Part shown: in pieces, positions 12,401-21,206 of the stretch
Layout: each line of letters opens with the position of its first letter
How positions within the stretch are numbered: the first letter of the stretch is position 1
Assembly: GCA_949318235.1 (NCBI GenBank)
Contig: OX439130.1
Span: 42,669,040 to 42,733,039, forward strand
Source of the DNA: Ecdyonurus torrentis
Taxonomy: Eukaryota; Arthropoda; Insecta; Ephemeroptera; Heptageniidae
Reading direction: 5' to 3'
DNA: 64,000 bases
The notes under the pieces: generated by a model
The model's input: the letters and a program-made list of their open reading frames with translations, nothing else
What the model was told of the DNA's origin: nothing
Databases searched by the model: none
Program-made: the position numbers and the translations under genes

Positions 12401-15400
12401 AACGTTGCAGATGCTCCACAGTGTAAAGTGTAGATGCTCCACTCGCCGCACTGGTGGAAAGTGCAGATAGTCCATTTTGACGCGGAAACGGTGATATGCA
12501 ATTAAAATATTTTATCTAGTAACTGCAATTCACAAATATAATTTTAGAATACATACATACAAACTTATTGATTATATACCGTACATGATTTTACATGATT
12601 TACGTAACATAAATGACATGACATTATATTACGCCTTAAACCCTAAACAGTGCAGTATGCATAAAAACATAAAGTACGGTATGTATTATTTGTTTATGTT
12701 ATTTTTTTTTTTTATTGTAGGTTATCAGTAAGACGCTCAGGAAAAGCTTATAGGGTTTCATAATTTCAATTTCATAATCCTTGCATTGCATTTTTTTAAA
12801 CTACTGCATCAATGTTGAAAATATTTAGATGAGGTGTGCTATAGAGTGGCGGCTATAGCGTGGTTCTGCAGAACTGCAGTACCCCCAAAAATTTCAAGAA
12901 ATTTTTTGTTCAAAAATTTAATATTATATAAAAATTATTATTATTTATTTATTAAACACCAAGGTGTACTTATACATATTTATATACATATTTATATAGG
13001 TCTACATTTTTGCATATTGACTTAATGATAGGGTCCGAGATGGACAATGAAGTAAGTGGTACCTAGTACATAGGCCACTACATAATACACATACACATTT
13101 ATCATTACACTCGTGAAATTCTTTAATTTGACAGATTACATGGTGGAAACCATGCACCGCATAACGGGTAAAAACATGCCTGTCTGTACAGTTTGGGCCT
13201 TTCCACCCATTAATATTATTAATATTAAATGCAGGGGTATTATAGAAGGCCAGGCTGATATCTTCAGTTTTACTTAGTCTATCCTTAACAAATTTAATGT
13301 AATTATCTGTTTTTAACAGTTTAAATTTCACTTGTAGTTCCGTTACAAATAACTTCTCCCCTGCTAGCTCGTAAACCAGCCTTGACGACGTAAATTTTGA
13401 CAAGCAAAGTATCCGTTTTAAGTACCGAGACTTAACAGATTCTAGATTTTTGAAGTCTGTTATAGACATAAATGACCAGAAAATTTCAATGCCGTACGAA
13501 GCAACTGGAGAGATTTTCAGGTGAAACAGTTTAATAGCTGTTTCCAAAGATAACGAATTTAGATTTGAGATAGCGAATGAAGATGACAATGCATTTCGAC
13601 AGCGTTCTTTGACATGTTTAGAGAAAGATTTCCCCGTCTGTTGCATAATAACCCCCAGATAATTAAAAGAATTTACAAACTCTATCTTTTCTCCATTACA
13701 AGTTATTACATCTGACTTTGCTAAAGGGCCACCTCTCCTGAATTTTACAATTTTTGTTTTCGTAGCATTAATTTTTAATCCGTTCAGATTAGCCCATTCA
13801 ATAAGTTTGTCTAGAATTTTTTGAAGTTTTACAATATTATTACAAATAATAGCGATATCATCTGCATAGATGCTGATAAAGATATCAGGATCATTACAGA
13901 TAAGGTCAACTAAAATGTCCAAGATGTCATGTGTGAGGAGGTTATATAAGAGGGGGCTACTCGGACCACCTTGTAGAACTCCGTTACTCTGCAAGATTGG
14001 GTCAGATAAAACTAAGCCATCGTTGATTATCACAAAATTGACTTCAAGCAACAAGGCAATAGAAATTAATAATTCTTTAGGTAGTTTTCTAGTATTGATG
14101 AGCTTATGCATTAACAATTTTCTATCCACCATGTCAAATGCTTTCAAGAAATCAATAAAAATTACATAAGCATGGCCTGCTGGAACTGAGACTGCTTTTA
14201 GAATATGATCATGATCAGGGCAGCACCATCCAATATGGCTGTCGAAAATTATTCGTCTGTGTTTTTCGTGATAAATAAGTGTTTTTAAGTGTCTAATTTA
14301 TCTGAAACATTGATAAAAATGTTTAATTATAACAGACCCCCACCATCAAAGGGTAGTAGGCACTCGGAACCCCTAGAGTCCGAGCAATGGGGTGCTCAAA
14401 ATCACGCGGCTTCTCAGGTCCCATGGGCCACGCCCCCTATGCTTTCAAACACCTCAATAGTAAACACAAATACTCAGAACTGTACAAATTGTGTTCAGTG
14501 CCAATGCAAACTAATTCCTGGTTTATTGGCACGAATTGATAAACTCCAACGTCAAATGGATAATTTAACGCCAGCTGTAAATAGTAAGAAAGACAACACG
14601 TCTCTTATTTCTAACCGAAATAAGATCCGCATCAAAAAATCAAGTTCTACCCCAGTTTATAATAATTACCATGATCTAATCTCCGGTAAAACTCAGTATC
14701 CAGCAATTGACAATAGCAAACTAATAATAACAGAAACCAGTGAGGATTTACTTTCATCAAGTGAACCCATCATCGCACACGTGGTGGCTGCAGACATGCA
14801 TTGTTCTGCTGGTATTGCATTAAAAGTGAAGAAAACATTTGGTGTACCTAATGTATCTGGAAAAAGACTTAGACCTGGTGACATTGTTCCTCATGCTGCA
14901 AATGAAAGTTGTATAGTTCTCAACGTTGTCTCAAAATACCAGTCGGGTGATCACAAGTTACGGCAGAATCCCAACCAATTTCTGGTTAATTTTGAAGAAG
15001 GCATCAAAGGTCTTGCACAATACTGCCAAAAAAACAGTATTATGCATATGGCGATTCCCAAAATGGGGTGTGGCCTAGACCACTTGGAATGGGGATACGT
15101 GAAATCTCTCCTTCAGAAGGAGTTTGGTGGCCGCCACATGTCTATCAAAGTGTATTCCCCCTCCAGGAAGGTTGTAGTCCCTACAGCAACTCCTGACGAT
15201 CCTCTCCCCATGGTCGAGTCAGTGGTTGTACACGAATTGCCCCCTCCGCTAACTCCAGTTTTGCCTCCACAATCAGAAACTGCACCTCCCTTGGCAACCT
15301 ATCCTTCCCCTCCTCAACTTAAGTTCATGGGTAATTCTCCTAATAATTTTTTGTCATCCCCAAGCACACCTCTATGTAACTACTTCCACGCTAAAGATTA

Positions 15401-17918
15401 CATCAACGTTGAACCTCCCCAACTTAACTCTCTATCATCATCTGTCTGCTCTACCCCCATTAAATCGCCTTTCCTAAATCCCCTCTCTGCAAAGTTCTCT
15501 CCGATACCTACAATGGTATAAACGAGAGAAATTTGTCGATCCTTTTGTGGAATGCGGAGGGGCTGAGTACACTGCTAAAGTGCATCCCGGAAATTGACAT
15601 GTTTGGTGACAGGGATGTTGTGGTTTTTACTGAAACATTTCTGTCACGGCATGTTGATATCCAAGGGTTTTATTCAGTCCATTCGTTTGCCACGAGAGGG
15701 CTGAGAGGGAGACCATCGGGGGGTATATCGTGTTTTATTAAGTGCACTCTTGGACAAATTATAAATAGTGCTGTAGAGAAAGATTATGTCGTTGTGAATT
15801 TGCAAGACATCACTATAATTGCATTCTATCTCAAACCAACTCTCTCAGAAATTGATGTTTGGGAAATTGTATTATCAGCTTTCAGTCAAGTTCCTAAAGA
15901 CAAAACTATTGTATTATTAGGTGATTTTAACTGTAGAATGGATATTGTGAATGAGAAGGGAAAGGCTCTCAGTGAATTGATGGGTACGATTAATCTGGTG
16001 TTACTTAACTCGCCTCAAGATAAAACTTATGTTTCTCATAATGGATCCAGTACCATTGATTTATTATTTTATGACCCGTCAAAATTCAAAAATACATCAG
16101 TTGTTTTTCCATCCTTATCTGCAACAACTTTACGTAAACATCTCCCTTTAATTTTTAACTTAACTTGTAATGGTAAGAACATACCTGTTCAAATTGCTAA
16201 TAAACATAAACTCTCAAACATCTTAGATCGTCAGAGATTAAATATTATGTATGAACAAAATTTTATATTGTTAAACAAACTATTTGAAGATCAAAATATC
16301 GATGGAATCCATAAGTTATTGCAATCAATTATTGTATACTCAGCAGTCCCTAAAAAATTATATAGTAGAAAGTCTAAACCATGGTTCAATCATGAGTTAT
16401 ATCAACTGAAAAAATACTCCTTGTATATTTTACACAAACTAAAGCAAATAAAATTTAGAGACCAGGACCTTTTAAAGCACTTTGCTATTGTTAAAAAGGA
16501 ATATAAAAATTTGACTCAAACAAAACTGACCGAGGTTTCCATGGTTTCCTCGGTATGTAAAGGCGAATGCCGGGAAGAATTTGCCAGGCCATGGCCGACC
16601 CGCCATGGAAGAACCCGCGAATCTTAGGATAGGGTTTCGGAAGTCTCGGGAGTGTAAATTCAGTATAAATGCAATGTAAATATGTAAATAACTATATAAG
16701 TTGTACCTCACCTAGAGGTTTGATAGAAAAAATAAAAAAAACAAAAATTAAGTTATATAGAGAAGAAATAGAGAGGAAATTAGTCATCGCTGCAGAAAAT
16801 ACTCCATATACCTATTTAAAGAAGGACAGGGTTAAAAAATTGCAATGTCCAATTCCAATGGATAAATGGGAAACACACTTCAAATCTATTCTCAATAATA
16901 ACAATTTTTTGAATTCCCAATCCCTTAATTTGTGTGACTTTGTTGATGTAAACTATATATCTTGTAATTCATTATACGATGTTATTAATAATGTAGATGT
17001 GGATCTGACTCTTAGGAAGATGAAAAACAATAAGTCTCCTGGTCCAGATTGTATCACTAAAGAACACATTGCAGCGTTTAGCATGCAATGTAGTTCATCA
17101 TATATTGCAGACTTGTTTAATCTTTGTATTAAAAACAGAAAACTACCTGTAGAATGGAAAACATCGCTGATATCTGTATTATACAAAGGCAAAGGTAATA
17201 TTTTGGATACAAATTCATACAGGGGTATTGCTAACTGTCTGATTATGTTAAAAATGTTTGATAAGCTTACATGTAACAAAGTTTTTAATTTAACTCGTAA
17301 TTTAATCCCTGATGTACAGTTTGGGTTTACGCCTGGGAAATCCACAATTCAAGCTGTTAGATACTTGCATGATCATATTATATAAAAAGAAAACTATTAT
17401 TTTATTATTATTTTATTTATTAAAACCATGGTGTACTTATACATATTTATATTTCACTCTATAAGTCTATATTTTTTGCATATTGACTTAATGATAGGGT
17501 CCGAGATGGACACTGAAGTAAATGGTACCCACACTTTTATGTATTTGAGCTAAAGCGAAAAATTTCATCACCGATAAGTTCCGATGACCTCCATTATATA
17601 TAAGCTGCAATATCTTTATGAAGTCTCTTATTGACTAAAGATTTTTATTTGTAAGTTTTCTTATGTATTATATTGATCTTGAGACCCCCCAAAGTAGCCT
17701 ACTTGAATGGGAAGAAAGTTGCTGATCTTTTCCTCTAGTTGTTTCTCAAAGCCTGCATGACTGAAGATATCCACCATCTCCCTGCTTGACTGGGCACATA
17801 CGCGACATAAATCACTCAACTGGCTAATCAAGCCAACAGAGGGACTAAATGAAAAGCATCCACTTTCTTCAAACTCTTCCTTCACGTCTTCTGGAAATTC
17901 CATTGGTTCACTGTCCAT
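3116..17918 (-). CDS. ZAD + 15 C2H2 zinc-finger transcription factor, three coding exons
   Basis: Coding exons (minus): 17918-17703, 9554-9417 and 5188-3116; all junctions are phase 0 with GT/AG ends, giving 808 aa from the ATG at 17918. Exon 1 encodes an acidic N-terminus and ZAD half 1 (LCRVCAQSSREMVDIF, ending LPIQ). Exon 2 supplies ZAD half 2 (VCMQCVEQLE, then a later Cys). The last exon holds a Ser/Glu-rich linker and 15 C2H2-type fingers (about residues 235-725; for example FACSVCDKSF), with one classical TGEKP linker. The tail is low-complexity, rich in Gln, Ser and Glu. Expected role: nuclear sequence-specific DNA-binding regulator, dimerising through ZAD; the target is unknown. Intron 1 is 8.1 kb and contains two LINE insertions. 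A 5' exon at 18305-18564 joins in frame and may extend the protein (see that entry). Strong Kozak context (A at -3, G at +4) favours the 17918 start. Confidence 0.88.
5189..5768. other. intron of ZAD-C2H2 gene, no gene seen
   Basis: AT-rich with a C tract at about 5589-5605. Ends at the 8-bp target duplication of the hAT-type element. Confidence 0.5.
5769..6650. mobile_element. non-autonomous hAT-type DNA transposon with 8-bp TSD
   Basis: Ends are CAGGGGCGGATCCAGG and the complement CCTGGATCCGCCCCTG, and the element is flanked directly by the 8-bp repeat GTGGCATC at 5761-5768 and 6651-6658. An 8-bp duplication with CAG...CTG ends fits hAT transposase. There is no transposase frame; the interior is AT-rich with long A and T tracts. 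Internal palindromic motifs (CGCCTTCGGCG, CGCCTGCGGCG) sit about 100 bases from each end. A truncated inverted relative is at 44885-45633. Confidence 0.85.
6659..7440. other. intronic sequence, nothing recognised
   Basis: No open frame, RNA gene or clear repeat boundary was seen. Confidence 0.5.
7441..7965. repeat. long inverted-repeat element (fold-back MITE)
   Basis: Arms of roughly 240 bases: left contains AGAAGACTTGCAAAAGTAGG, right the complement CCTACTTTTGTAAGTCTTCT (with small differences), both bounded by GTTATATAA-like sequence. The arms meet near 7710-7740. No coding capacity. Confidence 0.7.
8001..8172. repeat. tandem duplication of a ~100-base unit
   Basis: Two copies of a segment beginning TTTTTTCGTTGTGCA and containing CTGATTCTGAACCCCC are separated by about 105 bases, diverged at several positions. 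Confidence 0.6.
8447..8882. repeat. inverted-repeat element
   Basis: Left end CACTGGCAAGGGTCATTAAT, right end ATGACCCTTGCCAATG, with a second nested CCCTTGCCAG. The interior between about 8560 and 8800 shows no gene. Confidence 0.5.
9631..10030. repeat. diverged MITE remnants
   Basis: Contains words related to the palindrome at 56311-56865 (TTAGAGAATTTT, TGAAAATTAATGAAAC) and a separate palindrome around AACTAATTAGTTAA. Boundaries are not clear. Confidence 0.35.
10032..11328 (-). mobile_element. 5'-truncated LINE copy (same family as 12935-17376), RT and C-terminal part
   Basis: Minus-strand reverse transcriptase remnant starting inside RT (HDHILKAVSVPAGHAYV) and containing QSNGVLQGGPSSPLL, the catalytic YADD box (SIYADDIAII) and the thumb/C-terminal part. 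Compared with the copy at 12935-14212 it is almost identical but has a nonsense change (Trp to stop after FNING at about 10301) plus a 9-base deletion, so this copy is dead. The 3' tail is AATAAT-rich, as in the other copies. Confidence 0.85.
11334..11566. repeat. direct duplication plus inverted-repeat element
   Basis: ATTTTCAAAATACACATAAA occurs twice (11334 and 11371). From 11391 a fold-back runs to about 11566: arms contain TTGGGGAATGGGAGATAGTA and its complement, meeting near 11480. Confidence 0.7.
11744..12152. repeat. MITE, family C copy 1
   Basis: Outer ends AGGTGATTATTTTTTATTG and complement; inner halves carry the family words CCTAACATACCT, GTTGATTTGGCC-like and a core CCACATCTG. 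Related copies are at 24318-24722 and 44226-44530. No coding frame. Confidence 0.75.
12298..12489. repeat. palindromic MITE, family B copy 2
   Basis: Ends GTTTCCGCATCAAAAT / ATTTTGACGCGGAAAC; the arms share GATGCTCCACT and CACTTTCCACCAG. Same design as 841-1046. Confidence 0.75.
12923..12934. repeat. target-site duplication (low-coordinate side) of the inverted LINE
   Basis: ATTATATAAAAA; the identical 12-mer is at 17377-17388, at the other edge of the element. Confidence 0.85.
13002..14212 (-). pseudogene. LINE ORF2, RT core and C-terminus (second half, inverted relative to first half)
   Basis: Minus-strand frame starting inside RT (HDHILKAV) with AFDMVDRKL (the RT-1 Asp box), GVLQGGPSSPLL, SIYADDIAII (catalytic YADD), FNYLGVIM and a C-terminal Cys/His cluster (CVCVLCSGLCTRYHLLHC), a CCHC-like motif usual at the end of LINE ORF2. 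The frame is intact to the stop at about 13002. It cannot be translated with its N-terminal half because that half lies on the other strand. Confidence 0.88.
14319..15521 (+). CDS. LINE ORF1 with TARG1/OARD1-like macrodomain
   Basis: Open frame of about 400 codons from the ATG at 14319 (frame open a few codons further up). Order: Pro/Ser-rich N-terminus; a short Cys cluster (CTNCVQCQC, about residue 50); a Lys-rich stretch; a macrodomain (about residues 155-290); then a long Pro/Ser-rich tail with repeated PPP and SPPQ motifs. Macrodomain signs: IIAHVVAADMHCSAGIALK (compare the AHCIxxDxRMGAGIA region of human TARG1), KTFG, and AIPKMGCGLDHLEW, matching the MPRIGCGLDRLQW loop of TARG1 with its catalytic Asp kept. 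TARG1-type macrodomains bind ADP-ribose and remove it from proteins or nucleic acids. The position directly upstream of endonuclease/RT in the same element identifies it as ORF1. The usual ORF1 RRM or L1 trimer domain was not seen. Activity is inferred, not shown. Confidence 0.85.
   Translation: MFNYNRPPPSKGSRHSEPLESEQWGAQNHAASQVPWATPPMLSNTSIVNTNTQNCTNCVQCQCKLIPGLLARIDKLQRQMDNLTPAVNSKKDNTSLISNRNKIRIKKSSSTPVYNNYHDLISGKTQYPAIDNSKLIITETSEDLLSSSEPIIAHVVAADMHCSAGIALKVKKTFGVPNVSGKRLRPGDIVPHAANESCIVLNVVSKYQSGDHKLRQNPNQFLVNFEEGIKGLAQYCQKNSIMHMAIPKMGCGLDHLEWGYVKSLLQKEFGGRHMSIKVYSPSRKVVVPTATPDDPLPMVESVVVHELPPPLTPVLPPQSETAPPLATYPSPPQLKFMGNSPNNFLSSPSTPLCNYFHAKDYINVEPPQLNSLSSSVCSTPIKSPFLNPLSAKFSPIPTMV
15533..16531 (+). 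pseudogene. LINE ORF2 N-terminus: APE-type endonuclease
   Basis: Frame with the apurinic-endonuclease-like motifs in order: LLWNAEGL (Asn), VFTETFL (Glu), LLGDFNCRMD (GDFN box), STIDLLFYD and RKHLPL (final His). It follows ORF1 by about a dozen bases and is open upstream into the ORF1 end in a different frame, with no ATG at the start, so translation by reinitiation or frameshift is possible. The frame is broken by an insertion at about 16532-16715, so this copy is not functional even apart from the inversion. Confidence 0.85.
16532..16715. mobile_element. short GC-rich insertion (SINE/LINE-tail-like) interrupting LINE ORF2
   Basis: Composition jumps to GC-rich (CGAATGCCGGGAAGAATTTG, GGCCATGGCCG) between two parts of ORF2 that resume in frame character afterwards (RGLIEKIKKTKIK). 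I could not define a clean target duplication, so the edges are approximate. Confidence 0.55.
16716..17376 (+). pseudogene. LINE ORF2, linker and first part of RT (plus-strand half)
   Basis: Contains KMKNNKSPGPDCITKEH (RT block 0/1), WKTSLISVLYKGKG, YRGIANCL and QFGFTPGKSTIQAVRYLHDH, ending exactly where the minus-strand half at 14212 begins. In the intact element the two halves would be one RT domain. Confidence 0.85.
17377..17388. repeat. target-site duplication (high-coordinate side) of the inverted LINE
   Basis: ATTATATAAAAA, identical to 12923-12934. Confidence 0.85.
17393..17531 (-). mobile_element. 3' end fragment of an older LINE copy
   Basis: Matches the last about 130 bases of the LINE family (TTTATTAAACACC-like tail, GGTGTACTTATACATAT, ATGATAGGGTCCGAGATGGA) with a few differences. 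It shows that the twin-primed LINE inserted beside the tail of an earlier insertion. Confidence 0.75.
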
Positions 17919-18304
17919 ATTTGTAGAAAAGGACCTGCAAAATATAACAAAAATAAAATTTAGAAATAAAAAATCGCATATATTGTGGAAAGACAAAAAG
18001 TGTCCAGTTTTTGCATAACAAAGTTCAGATGCAATATTACATATCATACATACATACATACACATGGGCTGAATTTTGTTATACAAATTAGAAAATATGT
18101 AAAAATAAATAATGTATATATGTACCTATACAGTACATACATAGATATTACATACACATTAAAATGTAAATATAACACACAATCTCAGCCAATAATACAA
18201 TTATGTGATTGATGTGATCACATATGTGCATGCAATCCGGCGGCGTTTTATTACCGATTATACTTTCATTAATAAACACAAACATACACTCAAATTCAAT
18301 TTAC

Positions 18305-18564
18305 CTGTGCACAAAAGAATTACAGTAGAAACATTTAAACGCTAATAAAATACATAAAAAAACTAGGGCACATAAAGAAAAGTTGAGAAAGTTCAGAATA
18401 CTCCACTCCAACGTCTCCAAACCAAACAACACTACACCCCGCGCGAGTTTGGCGAGTTCAGCTGGACGATAAATGACTATCGTTAATATAAAAAAAGCGG
18501 CAATCGTAAATCTGTCAAAAGTTCGCAGCTCGTCGCGAATCTCGTCAACCTCATCGCGTGTCAT
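18305..18564 (-). CDS. candidate upstream coding exon with two hydrophobic segments, in frame with the ZAD gene
   Basis: Minus-strand ATG at 18564 opens 86 codons to a good donor (CAG|GTAAAT at 18305). Splicing to the acceptor at 17934 (CAG|GTCC) keeps the frame open through 16 bases into the ATG at 17918 of the ZAD protein, giving HRSFSTNMDSEP at the junction. The peptide starts acidic/basic (MTRDEVDEIRDELRTFDRF) and has two hydrophobic stretches: FTIAAFFILTIVIY and LNFSLCALVFLCILLAF. If translated as one protein it would place two membrane segments before a ZAD-C2H2 factor (about 900 aa). Alternatives: a 5' UTR exon containing an upstream ORF, or a separate 87-aa protein, since the unspliced frame stops immediately after the donor (AGG TAA). 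Local CpG-rich sequence suits a gene start. Confidence 0.45.
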
Positions 18565-19041
18565 TATAATGATCTATTATAATATCCTTTACGCAAGTGT
18601 GTACAAATTTATAACTTATTTATAGTGCATAGCTCAAATTTATTTTTATTATTTATTACAGTGAATAAATCAATTTGTTGGCTCGTTTTTTTTTTTTTTT
18701 TTTTCCTTATTTTTGCTAATTTTTGTATAATAACTCGATCCACAGTAAAAAGTTCCAAATAAAATGTATAAAAAATTTAGAGAATTTCTGTTCTTTCTAT
18801 ATTGTAAAATAATCACGCGTATTTACATCTACTCAATCATAATAACAGGCCAGCAAAAGCAAAATAATAAAACTATACATAAAAATATTTTCTAAATTTG
18901 AAGGGATTTAAGTTAATAAATAATAATTTACAAGTAGATGTTATTAAGAAAAGATTTATTAAATTAAATTACAAAAAACTTTTACAAGGTATAAAATAAC
19001 ATACAGAATCACAGTATATTAAATATATTATACAGTATGTT
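18565..19041. other. intergenic, AT-rich; no gene seen
   Basis: Presumed promoter side of the ZAD-C2H2 gene; a T tract is at about 18687-18704. No clear TATA or other core motif that I would call. Confidence 0.4.
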
Positions 19042-19222
19042 ATCTCTCCTATACTGAGAATGTCAGATCAATGCGCGCTGGGCGCTGGGTGAAGACTGCA
19101 GAACTAGACGTTCTGAACTACACGTGTAACGTTACTTCAAATGACGGCTTCTAGTTCTGCAGTCTTCACCCAGTCGCAATTATGGCGCGCATTTGATCTG
19201 ACATTCTCAGTATAGGAGATAA
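19042..19222. repeat. inverted-repeat MITE
   Basis: Ends CTCCTATACTGAGAATGTCA and TGACATTCTCAGTATAGGAG; inner arms CTGCAGAACTAGA / TCTAGTTCTGCAG. The right end recurs alone at 2673-2716. Confidence 0.8.
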
Positions 19223-19780
19223 TCTACTGTATAGCTACTGTGATATACAACAGAGAACATCATTATGGTTGAGATACCTGCGGCAATCCATATATATATG
19301 GTTCGCTTTAAATTATAAAGAATACAATAAAATTAAAGCCATCAATTGGTTAATCATAAAAGCTTCTTTATAATAAATATAAAAGGAATCAAAAGCAGGA
19401 GTCTGTATTAATAATTAAAAAAAAAGTTATTTAAATCACAAGTAACATTTGATGAAAAATTCTTATAATAATATATTCATATGTTTTGCCTCTATTAAGT
19501 TAAAATTTGGTAAAATATATACAATTATCCTTATATACTCTAAGTTTCAAGTCTATATAGCTTTTGAAAGCCTAAAAGTTTAATTATTGTCTCCTCTTCT
19601 TATGCACTTTTTTATTTCACAGCAACTATAGAGGCTAATATTTGTTTTTATAGGATTTAACTATCGACACAATGTTATTTTCTATAACATTTTAGAGAAC
19701 TTACAGGCTACAGGGTTAACTGTAGTAAAAAGGTTGCCTTATATAATACTATATCTAACATATTATCAGATATTCTAGAT

Positions 19781-19980
19781 NNNNNNNNNNNNNNNNNNNN
19801 NNNNNNNNNNNNNNNNNNNNNNNNNNNNNNNNNNNNNNNNNNNNNNNNNNNNNNNNNNNNNNNNNNNNNNNNNNNNNNNNNNNNNNNNNNNNNNNNNNNN
19901 NNNNNNNNNNNNNNNNNNNNNNNNNNNNNNNNNNNNNNNNNNNNNNNNNNNNNNNNNNNNNNNNNNNNNNNNNNNNNNNN
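19781..19980. other. assembly gap (200 N)
   Basis: Exactly 200 undetermined bases, probably a placeholder size. A Penelope-like fragment borders it on the right, so the repeat may have caused the gap. It could hide the last exon of the KIAA0513-like gene. Confidence 0.95.
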
Positions 19981-20075
19981 CTCATAGAACTTCTACTGTG
20001 GTAAGGCCCTTGCTGGTTATTCTATCCTTTTCTTTAATATTGATCCTAACCGCGATGGTTTTTTCCTTAAATTGA
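19981..20075. mobile_element. Penelope-like element terminal fragment
   Basis: CATAGAACTTCTACTGTGGT followed by AAGGCCCTTGCTGGTT and CTATCCTTTTCTTTA matches the terminal repeat of the unit at 41119-41246. Cut by the gap on the left. Confidence 0.8.
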
Positions 20076-20247
20076 ATACTAAAGGATAGGACATTAATAG
20101 GAAAATGCCCATTTTTTCTCTCACACCTGTGATTGTCTATTATGTTATGCCTAGTACCTTCATTCACAAAGACAAGAGTTTGCTGTAGTAGCAACTTCAA
20201 TTTGTTTGAAGTTTAAGTATGAAAAACTGAGGTATACATCATCATAC

Positions 20248-21169
20248 CTGAACTGAGACTTGCAATGGTGCGACTGCTTACGAAGAAACTCAAGGCACAG
20301 CTCTCGACTTAACCCAAAGGCATGCATGTTGCTTGTAAATGTACTGAAAATGATAAAAATTATGGTTAATAATAATAATAGTTCTTTATTGGGTTTAAAA
20401 TTGTGAATAGTACATATAGAAAAAAAAAATACAAAAACAACAAGTAAGTAACCCAATGGGTGATGAGAAAAAGGCAAAATGCCTACACTATAGTGATCTC
20501 ACACCTTTATCAGAAAAACTGCTTCGTCAATAAATAACATATAAAAATAACACATATATTAACAATTTGACAAGAGGTTATAGATTACAATAGAAGAGGG
20601 GTTCTAGCCATAACTGGCAATGAGTTATACAAAGAAACAACTCTGGGAAAAAATGAACTTTTGTATGGTTATTATGATATGAGACAAATATAGAGGAAAC
20701 CAACAAAGAGGGTCTTGCTAGCAACATTTTCAATGAACTATGGCATTCCATTCACTATGGGTAAAAAAGGTTTTTGCTGGTTTCCTATATCTTTTTTCTT
20801 TTATGTAGCAATCTAACCGTGATGGTATATTTTCTTTAATTTTTGTATTATACGGTAATATTTTTTTATTGTTATTTATTTATTACTTACGTATTTAGGG
20901 GGGAAATTTTTGGACATTCAGATTTTAAGAGTACCCTATATTGTGAGTATGATATTATGATAGGCCTATACATTCATTTTACCTAAAAATATATTTCTAT
21001 TAGTTTATGGCCATAAAATGCAAGCAGATGGAGATTTCAATTCACGCAAAACTCCATTTAAGTAGCCTATATCTTATTTCCAAATGCCAACGGAAATATT
21101 TTTTTTTAGTAAAAAGACTGCACTGCAATAATGCATCATTTTATTCATAATTAACCTCAGACGTGATGG

Positions 21170-21206
<37 letters not shown>

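Larger units (their letters stand above)
12935..17376 (-). mobile_element. near full-length macrodomain LINE with 5' inversion (twin-priming structure)
   Basis: The 3' part of the element (RT core to tail) runs on the minus strand from 14212 to 12935. The 5' part (ORF1, endonuclease, start of RT) runs on the plus strand from about 14214 to 17376. The plus part ends in RT at GCATGATCAT and the minus part begins at the same position of the element, so together they give one complete LINE. The whole unit is flanked by the 12-bp direct repeat ATTATATAAAAA, showing one insertion event. This is the arrangement left by twin priming during target-primed reverse transcription: the inverted 5' segment is followed by a sense 3' segment ending in an AT-rich (AATAAT) tail. 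Related 3' fragments lie at 10032-11328, 17393-17531 and 56181-56238. Confidence 0.9.
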
